Below, one piece after another: positions 26,802 to 35,074 of a stretch of 41,885 nucleotides of DNA. Made by a program: the position numbers and the translations under genes. The stretch comes from Erysipelotrichaceae bacterium (GTDB lineage Bacteria > Bacillota_I > Bacilli_A > Erysipelotrichales > Erysipelotrichaceae). The stretch is from the NCBI GenBank assembly GCA_012523895.1, contig JAAYSZ010000027.1:1-41885 (forward strand), read 5' to 3'. Within the stretch, counting starts at the first letter, position 1; each line of letters begins with the position of its first letter. Under the pieces are notes generated by a model. It searched no databases. It saw only the letters and a list, made by a program, of their open reading frames with translations, and was not told the origin of the DNA.

Positions 26802-28460
26802 ATGAAACAAATAGATTTTAAAAAGAATCTTCCATTTATTTTATTATTGATTCTTCTAGGATTTTTGATTCTTTGCCCCCTGATCTCTATTTTTGCTAAG
26901 GCGGTCATCATTGATGGTCGCCTTGACTTCTATCAGGCTTGGCAAATTATTACAAATTCAGAGAATTTACAAACAATATATAATTCTTTGCTATTAGGTG
27001 TTTCTGTTGTACTTTGTTCAACTGTTATTGCTGTACCTACTGCATTCTTGCTTGCAAGAACACAACTCGCAAAGTATAGCTTTTTAGATATTGTTTTTAT
27101 GGTTCCGTTTATGACTCCACCATATATTGCATCTATGGGATGGATTTTGTTTATGCAAAAAAACGGATTATTTCAACAACTCTTTCCTTCAACAGGAGCG
27201 TTGTCTGAAAATTTCTTTCAATTTGGTGGATTAGTATTAGTTATGAGTTTACATGTATTCCCGTTTCTTATGACTATGCTTAAAAATGCTATATTAAATA
27301 TTCCAGCAAGTTTAGAAGAAAGTGCTGCTGTATTTGGTGCAGGTAAAACAAAAAGACTTACAAAAATCTTTGCACCTTTACTTACAGGAAATTATGCAAT
27401 TGGTGCTTTATTAGTATTTGTAAAAACACTTTCAGAATATGGAACTCCATATACTTTAGGAAGACGTATTGGATTCTATGTTTTTACAACTGATATTCAT
27501 AGATACTCAACAACAGCACCTGTTGATTTTGGTAGTTCAGCTAGTCTTTCATCAATTCTAATATTTATTTGTATGGGTATGTGGATGGTACAAAACTATA
27601 TTACAAATCGTACAAGTTATCGTTTAGTTAGTGGAAAGGGTACTCGTCCAGTTCAAACAGAGCTTTCAAAGTTAGGACAATTTGGTGCTTGGTTATGGAT
27701 TGGAATAGTTGTTTTAATAGCTATTGGAATTCCTTATTTTGCGATTATCTCAACTTCACTTATTAAACTTAGAGGTTTTGGTTTAGCTGCTGGTAATTTT
27801 ACATTTGGACATTATAAAGAATTATTAACAACACCAAAGGCAATTTCTTCAATTTGGAATAGTTTATTCCTTGCGGTATCTTCAGCTACAATTTGTTCAA
27901 TACTTGGAACAATAGTTGTTTTAGCTGTAAGAAAAGCAAAAGGCTTTTTCAAAAAAGCCTTGGAAGCCGTAAGTTTATTGCCAGAAATGTTACCAAGTAT
28001 AGTATTGGTTCTTGGTATTATGTTATTTTGGAATTCAATTTATAAGATAATTCCTTTATATAATACTATTGGTATTATGGTACTTGCTTATGTAATTCTT
28101 TATATACCATATACAGTTTCTTATGTAACTTCTGCATTTACTCAAATAAATGAAAGTTTATTAGAGGCAGGACGTACATTTGGTGCAACACCATTTTATG
28201 TATTTAGACGTATTACACTACCTATGATTTCTCGCGGTATTTTTGCAGGATGGATGATGATATTCATTATTGCATTTAGAGAACTAGTTACTGCTAGTTT
28301 AATTGCTCCACCAAATACATTAGTAATTTCTACTTATATTAATAGAGAATTTGAACAAGGTAGTGTTTCTTTAGGAATGGGTATGGCTGTGATTTGTGTT
28401 ATTATCACAATTATAGCGTTACTAATATTTAGAAAAATAGTAGAACCAAAAGAGGTATAA
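26802..28460 (+). CDS. Fused two-domain ABC transporter permease, FbpB/PhnUV-like
   Basis: A 552-residue permease made of two MetI-like halves in one chain with about twelve membrane segments. Each half has its coupling motif: EESAAVFGAGKTKRLTKIFAP (about residues 170-190) and LEAGRTFGATPFYVFRRITLP (about 455-475). Fusion of the two permeases is typical of FbpB and some PhnU/V systems. AGGAGAGGG lies just upstream, 15 bases after the binding-protein gene. The next gene, the MBL hydrolase, begins one base after its stop, so transport and hydrolysis look coupled. Confidence 0.92.
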   Translation: MKQIDFKKNLPFILLLILLGFLILCPLISIFAKAVIIDGRLDFYQAWQIITNSENLQTIYNSLLLGVSVVLCSTVIAVPTAFLLARTQLAKYSFLDIVFMVPFMTPPYIASMGWILFMQKNGLFQQLFPSTGALSENFFQFGGLVLVMSLHVFPFLMTMLKNAILNIPASLEESAAVFGAGKTKRLTKIFAPLLTGNYAIGALLVFVKTLSEYGTPYTLGRRIGFYVFTTDIHRYSTTAPVDFGSSASLSSILIFICMGMWMVQNYITNRTSYRLVSGKGTRPVQTELSKLGQFGAWLWIGIVVLIAIGIPYFAIISTSLIKLRGFGLAAGNFTFGHYKELLTTPKAISSIWNSLFLAVSSATICSILGTIVVLAVRKAKGFFKKALEAVSLLPEMLPSIVLVLGIMLFWNSIYKIIPLYNTIGIMVLAYVILYIPYTVSYVTSAFTQINESLLEAGRTFGATPFYVFRRITLPMISRGIFAGWMMIFIIAFRELVTASLIAPPNTLVISTYINREFEQGSVSLGMGMAVICVIITIIALLIFRKIVEPKEV

Positions 28461-28461
28461 T

Positions 28462-29529
28462 ATGGAACTTTATATTGCAGGTGGAGTTGGGGAGCATGGT
28501 CGTAATTGCTTTTATGTAAAAACAAACAATAAATGTTTTCTTGTGGATTGTGGTGTTATGGCTAGTGATTTAGAAGATCCTTACCCATATCTTACAAAAG
28601 AAGATATAGAGAAATTAAATGCAGTATTTATTACTCATTCTCATGGAGACCATATAGGTGCTTTATCTTGGCTTTTTGATCAAGGATTTAAAGGTGAGTT
28701 AATCGCAAGTAAAGAAACACTTAGTCAAATGCCATTTGAAGGTTCTAATGTTATTTCTTTAGAATCTATATGTCCTAATGGAAAAGGATATTATATTGGA
28801 CTTTCTATAAATTGGGGACGTACTGGACATTGTCCAGGAGGAGTTTGGTATCACTTTTTTAAAGATGATAAATCAATATTATTTTCTGGAGATTATATTG
28901 AAGATTCTATAGTGTTTGAGTGTGATCTTATTCGTGATAAAACAGCTGATTTAGCTGTGATAGATTCTGCCTATGGATATAATGATACAAATTATGTAAT
29001 TTCTTGTGATAAATTAATAAATAAAACAAAAGAATTATTAGATAAATATGGATTATTATTATTTCCTGTACCAAGATATGGTAGAGGAGTAGAGTTATTA
29101 AAACTATTTTCTGATAATTTAGAAAATGTAAACTATTATGGAGATGAACATTTTCTAAATCAAGTTGAAAAGGTAAATAAAGGTGGTTTTTGGTATAAAC
29201 CTGTTAGTATTGATGTATCCATAAAGCTATATACAGGAGAAAATAAAGGTATTGTATTTGTAAGTAATCCTCAATTAAAAACAAAATCAAGTAAAGTTAT
29301 AGCTAAAGAGGTAATTAATTTAGGTGGATATGGAATATTAACTGGAACAGTTGAAAAGGGTACTTATGGAGCTAAACTTCTTAAAAAAGGGAAAATGGAA
29401 TTTATAAGATATCCAGTTCATTTAAATTATGGTGAATATTTAGATGTTACAAGAGAAAATTATTTTAAAGAATCAATTCCTTATCATTCATTTGATTTAC
29501 CTAAGGAAAAGGATAGATATAAAATTTAA
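28462..29529 (+). CDS. Metallo-beta-lactamase-fold hydrolase linked to ABC importer
   Basis: A 355-residue cytoplasmic MBL-fold protein (no signal peptide). The metal site is complete: HSHGDH with His59, His61, Asp63 and His64, a further His in GRTGHCPGG, the bridging Asp in FSGDYIED, and a C-terminal His in HLNYGE. The fold class includes RNase J/CPSF enzymes, glyoxalase II and the phosphodiesterase PhnP. There is no beta-CASP signature that I can confirm. It is the last gene of the importer operon, starting one base after the permease stop, so it probably processes the imported compound; a phosphodiester or phosphonate ester is an inference from the Pho-like repeats. A strong terminator follows at once. 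Confidence 0.82.
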   Translation: MELYIAGGVGEHGRNCFYVKTNNKCFLVDCGVMASDLEDPYPYLTKEDIEKLNAVFITHSHGDHIGALSWLFDQGFKGELIASKETLSQMPFEGSNVISLESICPNGKGYYIGLSINWGRTGHCPGGVWYHFFKDDKSILFSGDYIEDSIVFECDLIRDKTADLAVIDSAYGYNDTNYVISCDKLINKTKELLDKYGLLLFPVPRYGRGVELLKLFSDNLENVNYYGDEHFLNQVEKVNKGGFWYKPVSIDVSIKLYTGENKGIVFVSNPQLKTKSSKVIAKEVINLGGYGILTGTVEKGTYGAKLLKKGKMEFIRYPVHLNYGEYLDVTRENYFKESIPYHSFDLPKEKDRYKI

Positions 29530-29558
29530 CAGTGACTTACATTAGTTACTGTTTTTTT
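29528..29558 (+). terminator. Rho-independent terminator after ABC-MBL operon
   Basis: AACAGTGAC (29528-29536) pairs with GTTACTGTT (29545-29553), nine pairs including one G-U, with an eight-base loop, and runs into TTTTTTT. It begins inside the stop codon of the MBL gene. Confidence 0.85.
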
Positions 29559-29629
29559 ATAAGAATTTAACATTAATCTTTTATAATATTTTCGATACTA
29601 AATAAAACGTTTAGTAGGAGGAATATACC

Positions 29630-30709
29630 ATGATTATTCGATTTTTAGGTTTAATATTTTCAATAGTTTTATTGATAATTTCAATTTTTCAAAAACGTTT
29701 TAAAAAATGGAAGAAAGCAGTTTTAGTATTTATTTCATTGTTGTTTTTATTTTTTATGACAGTTGAATATTTATTTCCATTATTGCCTGCACCTAAACCA
29801 AGTGGTGACATGAATGTATTAGTTGATACTGTATTTTATAGTTATGAATCAGATAATTTAGAAATGCTTACTAATAATAATGAAAGAGAAATTCCTGTTA
29901 TGGTTTGGTATCCTGAAAATTTAGAGAATAAAAAACATTCTTTGTTTTTATTTTCTTGTGGTTCTTTTGGTATAGCTCAGTCTAATGAAACATTATTTTT
30001 AGAACTGGCTTCTAGAGGGTATATCGTAATGAGTTTAAATCATCCTTATCATTCATTTGAAAGTAAAATGTCAGATGGAAGTACTATTAGTATTGATTAT
30101 AACTTTTTAAAAAATGTAATAAGCATACAGGGAAGTGAAGATTTAGAAGGTACTTTTAAAACTTTAAATGAGTTAACAGACATAAGAATTGATGATATTA
30201 ATTGTGTTTTAGATAAAATATTAGATCCATATAAAGATAATGAGTATGAAGAATACATTGATAAAAATCATATTATATTATCAGGACATTCTCTTGGTGG
30301 ATCAGCAATGCTTTCAATTGGTAGAGATAGAAGTAATGAAGTTAAAGCTTTAATAATATTAGAATCTCCATTTGTTAAAGATATTATTGGTGTTGATAAA
30401 GATAAATATGTTTTTATTGATGGAGAATATCCTTTACCAATTTTACATATATATTCAGATCAGATTTATTTTAAATTAGATGAAATAACAACTTATGATA
30501 TGAATGTTAGATTACTTAATAGTAATAATCCTATGTTTGTTAATAAACATATAAAAGGAGTAGGACATCTTGGTTTAACTGATATGTCTTTAGCTACTCC
30601 AGTTATTACAAACTTAATTGATTTAGGACACAATAAACGAAAAGCGCCTGAAACTTTATTAGAAATAAATGAATATGTATTAGATTTTTTAGAAGAATAC
30701 AATAAATAA
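29630..30709 (+). CDS. Membrane-anchored alpha/beta hydrolase, PAF-acetylhydrolase-like
   Basis: A 359-residue protein with two N-terminal hydrophobic segments (about 3-20 and 28-50) and an outer hydrolase domain. It shows the chlorophyllase/PAF-acetylhydrolase pattern: PVMVWYP near 85, FLFSCGSFG with a backbone oxyanion site, RGYIVMSLNHPYH, nucleophile elbow GHSLGG with Ser221, and a C-terminal His in KGVGHLGLTD. AGGAGG precedes the start. It stands alone on the plus strand, converging on the hydrolase at 30747. The substrate is unknown; short-chain lipid esters are the family norm. Confidence 0.85.
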   Translation: MIIRFLGLIFSIVLLIISIFQKRFKKWKKAVLVFISLLFLFFMTVEYLFPLLPAPKPSGDMNVLVDTVFYSYESDNLEMLTNNNEREIPVMVWYPENLENKKHSLFLFSCGSFGIAQSNETLFLELASRGYIVMSLNHPYHSFESKMSDGSTISIDYNFLKNVISIQGSEDLEGTFKTLNELTDIRIDDINCVLDKILDPYKDNEYEEYIDKNHIILSGHSLGGSAMLSIGRDRSNEVKALIILESPFVKDIIGVDKDKYVFIDGEYPLPILHIYSDQIYFKLDEITTYDMNVRLLNSNNPMFVNKHIKGVGHLGLTDMSLATPVITNLIDLGHNKRKAPETLLEINEYVLDFLEEYNK

Positions 30710-30722
30710 ATATTTATTTTAT

Positions 30723-30755
30723 GAACTAGTTTTTTTCTTATAAAAATTAGTGTTC
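30723..30755. terminator. Possible bidirectional terminator between convergent hydrolases
   Basis: GAACTAGTTTTT (30723-30734) can pair with AAAAATTAGTGTTC (30742-30755) with a two-base bulge and a G-U pair, and T-runs flank it. It overlaps the stop of the minus-strand gene. Weak evidence. Confidence 0.4.
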
Positions 30756-31871
30756 TAATTCATCTTTTAAATCAAGTAAAACATCAATATATTCATCTGG
30801 TAAATCAGCATGTATATTATGATCGGATTTAAATCCCCCAACATATTTAGCATTTGGTATTAAATCAACTACTTTTTTTGCATCTTTTTTATCCATTGCG
30901 GAAATTAAAACTCCATTTTTATCATAATAACTTGGTGTGGTAATCTCATTGGGTGCTACATGCATTACAATAGTAAAAGCATTAATTTTTTTTAATGTTT
31001 CTTCTTGGTTAAAACCTTTAAACCATGAAAAGTCATAAAATGATACTCCAAATCTTAAATCATATTGACCAGTTTTATCTTGCATATTTGCATTTAAAGC
31101 ATAAATAGAATTTATACCTAATTCTGGAGGATAATACCATATTTTTGGAATCTCATTTGGATGATTTTCTAAATATTTCAAAGCTGGGTCTTTAATAACT
31201 TTATCCCAAGTGTTTGATTTTTCAGAATTAAAAAATTCTTTAAGATAATTATGTTCTAATGAATATTCCATAAAAGAATCTATTTCATCTTGGTTAAGAT
31301 AATCATACATATCTTTAAATCCTAACCATGCAAAAGTTTTTTCAGCTTTATTAGGAAGAGTAGAAAAGAAAGGTCCATCTTCTAATACACAAGCGATAAT
31401 GTATTCAGGTGCATTTGCACAAACATAAGATGCAATTAATGCACCAGAAGAGTGACCTGATATATAAATCTTTTCATTAATAACATTTTTAATAAACCAA
31501 ATTATATCGTTTCCTATATCTAAAATATTATATTTGTTAGGGTCTTTTGATGATTTTCCATGTCCATAATAATCAAGTGCAAAAATATGAAACTCTTTTG
31601 ATAATTCTGGTAATACTTTTGCATAATCAAAACAATCTACTTGTTGACCATGTAATAAAAGAAGTACTGGGCCATTTTTTGGACCTTCTATATAATAGAT
31701 TTCTGAACCATCATCTAAGATAACTATATATTCTAAAAAACCTAAATTGTATCCTTTTTTTTCTAAAAAACGTTCATTTTTTATATCATAACTCATGTTT
31801 CTATATGCAAAAATAATAATTAAAATTAGAATAATAATTAATGTTATTAAAATATAATATTTAAATTCCAT
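30747..31871 (-). CDS. Membrane-anchored alpha/beta hydrolase
   Basis: A 374-residue alpha/beta hydrolase with a single N-terminal membrane anchor (YYILITLIIILILIIIFAY). The oxyanion strand reads VLLLLHGQQVDCFDY, DYYGHGKSS follows, the nucleophile elbow is SGHSSGALIA, and a late His lies in FKSDHNIHADLP. An in-frame ATG two codons upstream (31877) directly abuts the CGGAG, so the ATG at 31871, six bases from GGAG, is the better start. It is transcribed divergently from the CPBP protease. It resembles haloalkane-dehalogenase/epoxide-hydrolase-like enzymes only in general fold; no substrate is assigned. Confidence 0.85.
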   Translation of the reverse strand: MEFKYYILITLIIILILIIIFAYRNMSYDIKNERFLEKKGYNLGFLEYIVILDDGSEIYYIEGPKNGPVLLLLHGQQVDCFDYAKVLPELSKEFHIFALDYYGHGKSSKDPNKYNILDIGNDIIWFIKNVINEKIYISGHSSGALIASYVCANAPEYIIACVLEDGPFFSTLPNKAEKTFAWLGFKDMYDYLNQDEIDSFMEYSLEHNYLKEFFNSEKSNTWDKVIKDPALKYLENHPNEIPKIWYYPPELGINSIYALNANMQDKTGQYDLRFGVSFYDFSWFKGFNQEETLKKINAFTIVMHVAPNEITTPSYYDKNGVLISAMDKKDAKKVVDLIPNAKYVGGFKSDHNIHADLPDEYIDVLLDLKDELEH

Positions 31872-31991
31872 CCCCATCTCCGTTTATATTTATTATAGGA
31901 TTAAAATTGTTTTAAAAAGTTAAGTGTATGTAAAAAAACCATAATTAAATAATTTAGTGATATAGTTTATATTGTTATTGGAGGTAATTTT

Positions 31992-32840
31992 GTGAATCAA
32001 AAAGTTAAAGATTTAGAAAAAGTTTCTTTTGGTATAGCTATAATGTTTGCAGTTTATTGGTTATATACATTTTTTATACAACAATATTTACCAACAGCAA
32101 CTTTCATAAATAATTTAATTGGTTTAATAATTTTATATGGAATTGGATTATTTTTATTTATGTTTGTTATAAAAGATATAGATTCACAAAAATATCAAAA
32201 AAATAAAATATCATTTAAAACAATTACTTTTTCTTTCTTATTACAGTGTACTGCAATGCTTGTACTTATTATTTTAGTGAATGTATTACTTTCATTAGGA
32301 GTTAATGAAACTTCTACAAATATTAACTCAACATCACCAGCTATGATATTTATGTTACTTATTTTTAATCCTATTGTAGAAGAGTTTGTATTTAGAAAGT
32401 TAATTGCGGATAAATTATTAAAATATGGAGAAGCATTTTATATTTTAGTATCTTCATATTGCTTTGCGATTTTACATGGAGTATCTTTAGGTTTTGTAAA
32501 TATTGTTTATACATTTATATTGGGTTTAATATGGTCATATTTATTAGTAAAAACAGGAAGTTTTTTATTAGTTGTATTTATGCATGCAATATCTAATTTA
32601 TTTAATGCAATAATAATTCAAATATTATTAAATATTTCAATTAAAATGGTTTCTATTTATATGATGATAATTTTATTATTAGGAATAATTGGATTAATTT
32701 TATTTGTTATAAATAGAAAGAAAATAATTGTTGATAATAAAGTCATCTTTAGTGATAAAGCAGTTATTAAGGATGTAATTAGTAATAAAGGTATTTTGTT
32801 TTATACAATACTAACTTTAATTTTTATGGTATTAAAATAA
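31992..32840 (+). CDS. CPBP-family intramembrane metalloprotease
   Basis: A 282-residue polytopic membrane protein of the CPBP (Rce1/Abi) family with about eight hydrophobic segments. The diagnostic motifs are NPIVEEFVFRKL (EExxxR, glutamates as metal or catalytic groups), FAILHG (catalytic His) and a second His in MHAISN. It starts with GTG behind TTGGAGG. Relatives in Gram-positive bacteria cleave membrane peptides or provide bacteriocin self-immunity; no bacteriocin gene is visible nearby. It is followed by the relic of an ABC exporter ATPase. Confidence 0.9.
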   Translation: MNQKVKDLEKVSFGIAIMFAVYWLYTFFIQQYLPTATFINNLIGLIILYGIGLFLFMFVIKDIDSQKYQKNKISFKTITFSFLLQCTAMLVLIILVNVLLSLGVNETSTNINSTSPAMIFMLLIFNPIVEEFVFRKLIADKLLKYGEAFYILVSSYCFAILHGVSLGFVNIVYTFILGLIWSYLLVKTGSFLLVVFMHAISNLFNAIIIQILLNISIKMVSIYMMIILLLGIIGLILFVINRKKIIVDNKVIFSDKAVIKDVISNKGILFYTILTLIFMVLK

Positions 32841-32874
32841 AGTGTAATGTTTTCCCTAGTTTTAAATAAAAGTA

Positions 32875-33093
32875 ATCACAAAATTAGCTAGAGTGGACTT
32901 ATTTATATAAAGATTGCTTAAAGATTATGATACAGTTTTATTAGAAGAGACTTTTAATATAAGTGAAGCAAACTTATTAATTAATTATTATTAGGGAAAA
33001 GCACATATAACAATTGTAGAAGTAGGAACACATAATGAATTATTAGAAAAAGATGGATATTATGCTGAAATGTATCTAGCTAGTCAATTATAA
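32875..33093 (+). pseudogene. Relic of an ABC exporter ATP-binding domain
   Basis: One continuous frame ending at TAA 33091-33093 still resembles the C-terminal part of an exporter-type ABC ATPase: KLARVDLFI-stop-RLLKDYDTVLLEETFNISEANLL matches the helix and YDTVLGEEGxNISQGQ region before the signature, and TIVEVGTHNELLEKDGYYAEMYLASQL is the classic C-terminal end. The LSGGQ core, Walker B and H-loop between the two parts are missing, and there are in-frame stops at 32908-32910 (TAA) and 32992-32994 (TAG). The gene is therefore dead and shortened by an internal deletion. No start or Walker A is left. Confidence 0.75.
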
Positions 33094-33107
33094 AATGGGA
33101 GGTAAAT

Positions 33108-33782
33108 ATGAATTTTAAAGAAGCAATTAAAACAAGACATACTGTTAGAAAATTTATTAATAAGCCTATACCAGAAGATCTTATAAAATTGCTTAGTGAA
33201 AGAATAGAAAAAAATAATAAAGAATATGATTTAAATATGAAACTTGTTATAGATAATACTAGTGGTATATCTAAAACAACTAAGTTAGTTTTTGCCAAGG
33301 GAGTAAATAATTATATTATTCTTGCTGGAGAAGATACAAAAGATTTAGATGAAAAACTTGGATATTGTGGTACAGATTTAATTTTATATGCACAAACTTT
33401 AGGTTTAAATACATGGTGGATTGGTGGAATGGTTAATACTAATGAGGCATTAAAGATAATAAATACACCAAATAATAAGGTTAGAAGTGTAATTGCAATT
33501 GGTTATGGAGAAAATGAGGGAGTGCCTCATAAATCTAAAAAAGCAAGTGAAATTAGTAAGTATAATGGTGAAGCACCTTTATGGTTTATAAATGGAGTAG
33601 AAGCATTATTGTATGCACCTACTGCAATGAATAGACAAGCTTATATGGTTAAAGGTGAAGGAAACAAGATTTCTATTAGTTATAAGATGGGTCCCTTTTC
33701 AAAGGTTGATTTAGGTATAGGAAAATATCATTTTGAAGTTGGTGCTGGGAAAGAAAATTTTGAGTGGGTAGATAAATTATGA
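33108..33782 (+). CDS. Nitroreductase-fold protein (TM1586-like)
   Basis: A 224-residue FMN-dependent nitroreductase-family protein of the putative TM1586 type. It opens [21 protein letters not shown], with the Arg residues that bind FMN phosphate; [23 protein letters not shown] is the central family stretch, and [19 protein letters not shown] follows. GGGAGG precedes the start. Its stop overlaps the next start as ATGA, so it is translationally coupled to the macro-domain gene. The natural oxidant or substrate is not known; activity on nitro compounds or flavins is typical of the superfamily. Confidence 0.88.
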   Translation: MNFKEAIKTRHTVRKFINKPIPEDLIKLLSERIEKNNKEYDLNMKLVIDNTSGISKTTKLVFAKGVNNYIILAGEDTKDLDEKLGYCGTDLILYAQTLGLNTWWIGGMVNTNEALKIINTPNNKVRSVIAIGYGENEGVPHKSKKASEISKYNGEAPLWFINGVEALLYAPTAMNRQAYMVKGEGNKISISYKMGPFSKVDLGIGKYHFEVGAGKENFEWVDKL

Positions 33783-34285
33783 CAATAATTAAAGCTATAA
33801 AAGGTGATATTACATTAGTTGATAATGTTGATGCAATTGTAAATGCCGCAAATAATTCTCTTCTTGGTGGAGGAGGTGTTGATGGAGCAATACATAGAGC
33901 TGCAGGATCAAAATTATTACAGGAATGTATAACACTTAATGGTTGTAAAACTGGAGAAGCAAAAATTACAAAAGGATATAATTTACCATGTAAATATGTA
34001 ATTCACACTGTAGGGCCTATTTGGTATGGTGGAAATAATAATGAAGAAGAGTTATTAAGAAATTGTTATTTAAATAGTATGAAACTAGCAAGAAATTTTG
34101 GAATAAGAAGTATAGCTTTTCCATCAATTTCTACAGGTGCATATAGATTTCCTGTTGATCTTGCATCAAGTATTGCGATTAATACTATAAAAGAATATAT
34201 TAAAGAAAATCCAAACTTATTTGATTTAGTAATGTGGGTATTATTTGATGATAATACTTATAATATGTATAAAAGTAAAATGTAA
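33779..34285 (+). CDS. Macro-domain protein (O-acetyl-ADP-ribose deacetylase, YmdB-like)
   Basis: A 168-residue single macro domain of the MacroD/YmdB type. The ADP-ribose-binding signature is clear: [31 protein letters not shown] in two adjacent blocks, then [18 protein letters not shown] ([12 protein letters not shown]) and [10 protein letters not shown] for the diphosphate loop. Enzymes of this clade remove ADP-ribose from acidic side chains or deacetylate O-acetyl-ADP-ribose. Its ATG overlaps the stop of the nitroreductase gene by four bases, pairing an NAD-metabolite enzyme with a flavin enzyme. A terminator follows. Confidence 0.93.
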   Translation: MTIIKAIKGDITLVDNVDAIVNAANNSLLGGGGVDGAIHRAAGSKLLQECITLNGCKTGEAKITKGYNLPCKYVIHTVGPIWYGGNNNEEELLRNCYLNSMKLARNFGIRSIAFPSISTGAYRFPVDLASSIAINTIKEYIKENPNLFDLVMWVLFDDNTYNMYKSKM

Positions 34286-34292
34286 TATAAAT

Positions 34293-34327
34293 AAAGGATT
34301 GTCATTTGAAAATAATGCAATCCTTTT
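34293..34327 (+). terminator. Rho-independent terminator after nitroreductase-macro pair
   Basis: AAAGGATTG (34293-34301) pairs with CAATCCTTT (34318-34326) and is followed by TTTTAAT. It lies eight bases past the macro-domain stop. Confidence 0.75.
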
Positions 34328-34363
34328 AATATGAAATATTTAAGTTTGAAATTGAAATATAAA

Positions 34364-34933
34364 TTATTCTTTTTCTAATTCTTCTTCTACCATATTATAG
34401 AAAAATTCTACAAGTGCTTTTCCGTTAAAACCTTGAGGATTTACTGAGCCACCTTCAGCATATGCAGTGATTTTTTCACCACTTTCATATAATATCTCAA
34501 GATCAAGGAAGTATCCTAAAGCAGTATTATTAAAACAATAACCATTAATTTCTTCAACATTTTCATCTTCAATTATTTTTTGTAAATTAATAAAGACTTC
34601 TAAAGGAAGATCTTTTTCAATTAAAATAACTTCACCATAACCACGAAATGTAAAAGAAAGCTTTCCAATATCATCAGTTTTTTCTAAAGAAATATAATAT
34701 CTTCCATATGGTAATTTACTATCATCAACAGTATTTCCATCTTCAAAATCAATTTTAAAGCTAATGATATCTGTTGATTTAATTACTTTTGGTTTCTTTT
34801 TAAAATTGTAATCTTCATAGTATCCAGTTCCATGTCTACCATCATCTATATTTCTTTTTTTATTTAGAAAATATGCCATAGTTAAAACTATTCCTCCTAC
34901 TAAAAGTATTACGACTATTTTATTAAATTTCAT
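34364..34933 (-). CDS. Hypothetical single-pass membrane protein (189 residues)
   Basis: One N-terminal membrane segment (about 5-24) followed by KKR, giving an outside-facing soluble domain of about 160 residues rich in Asp, Glu and aromatic residues. The core reads INGYCFNNTALGYFLDLEILYESG and AYAEGGSVNPQGFNGKALVEFF. There is no lipobox. I do not recognise the family; the compact beta-rich look suggests a ligand- or wall-binding domain, but that is a guess. AGGAGG precedes the start, and a TATAAT-like -10 (34986-34991, minus strand) with a 7-bp inverted repeat 34989-34995/35001-35007 lies upstream. Confidence 0.7.
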   Translation of the reverse strand: MKFNKIVVILLVGGIVLTMAYFLNKKRNIDDGRHGTGYYEDYNFKKKPKVIKSTDIISFKIDFEDGNTVDDSKLPYGRYYISLEKTDDIGKLSFTFRGYGEVILIEKDLPLEVFINLQKIIEDENVEEINGYCFNNTALGYFLDLEILYESGEKITAYAEGGSVNPQGFNGKALVEFFYNMVEEELEKE

Positions 34934-35030
34934 GTTTAACCTCCTTTATGCAAATGGAGAATTAATACTGTTGTTATCTATAAAAATTATATCATATACA
35001 ATGATATGAAATATTTAATTATATGTAATT

Positions 35031-35070
35031 AAAAAATGGACTAATAATTATATTTATGTCCATATTTTTT
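35031..35070 (-). terminator. Terminator after 349-residue membrane protein gene
   Basis: ATGGAC (35036-35041) pairs with GTCCAT (35058-35063) with an AT-rich loop; an A-run on one side and a T-run on the other let it work in both directions. It lies 12-40 bases past the stop of the minus-strand gene at 35075. Confidence 0.65.
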
Positions 35071-35074
35071 TTAA

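Noticed and set aside
24798..28460. Calling the importer fbpABC (ferric iron) outright
   Set aside because: Family similarity alone does not fix the substrate; the Tyr pair is not evident and Pho-like repeats precede the operon, so the gene symbols were left blank.
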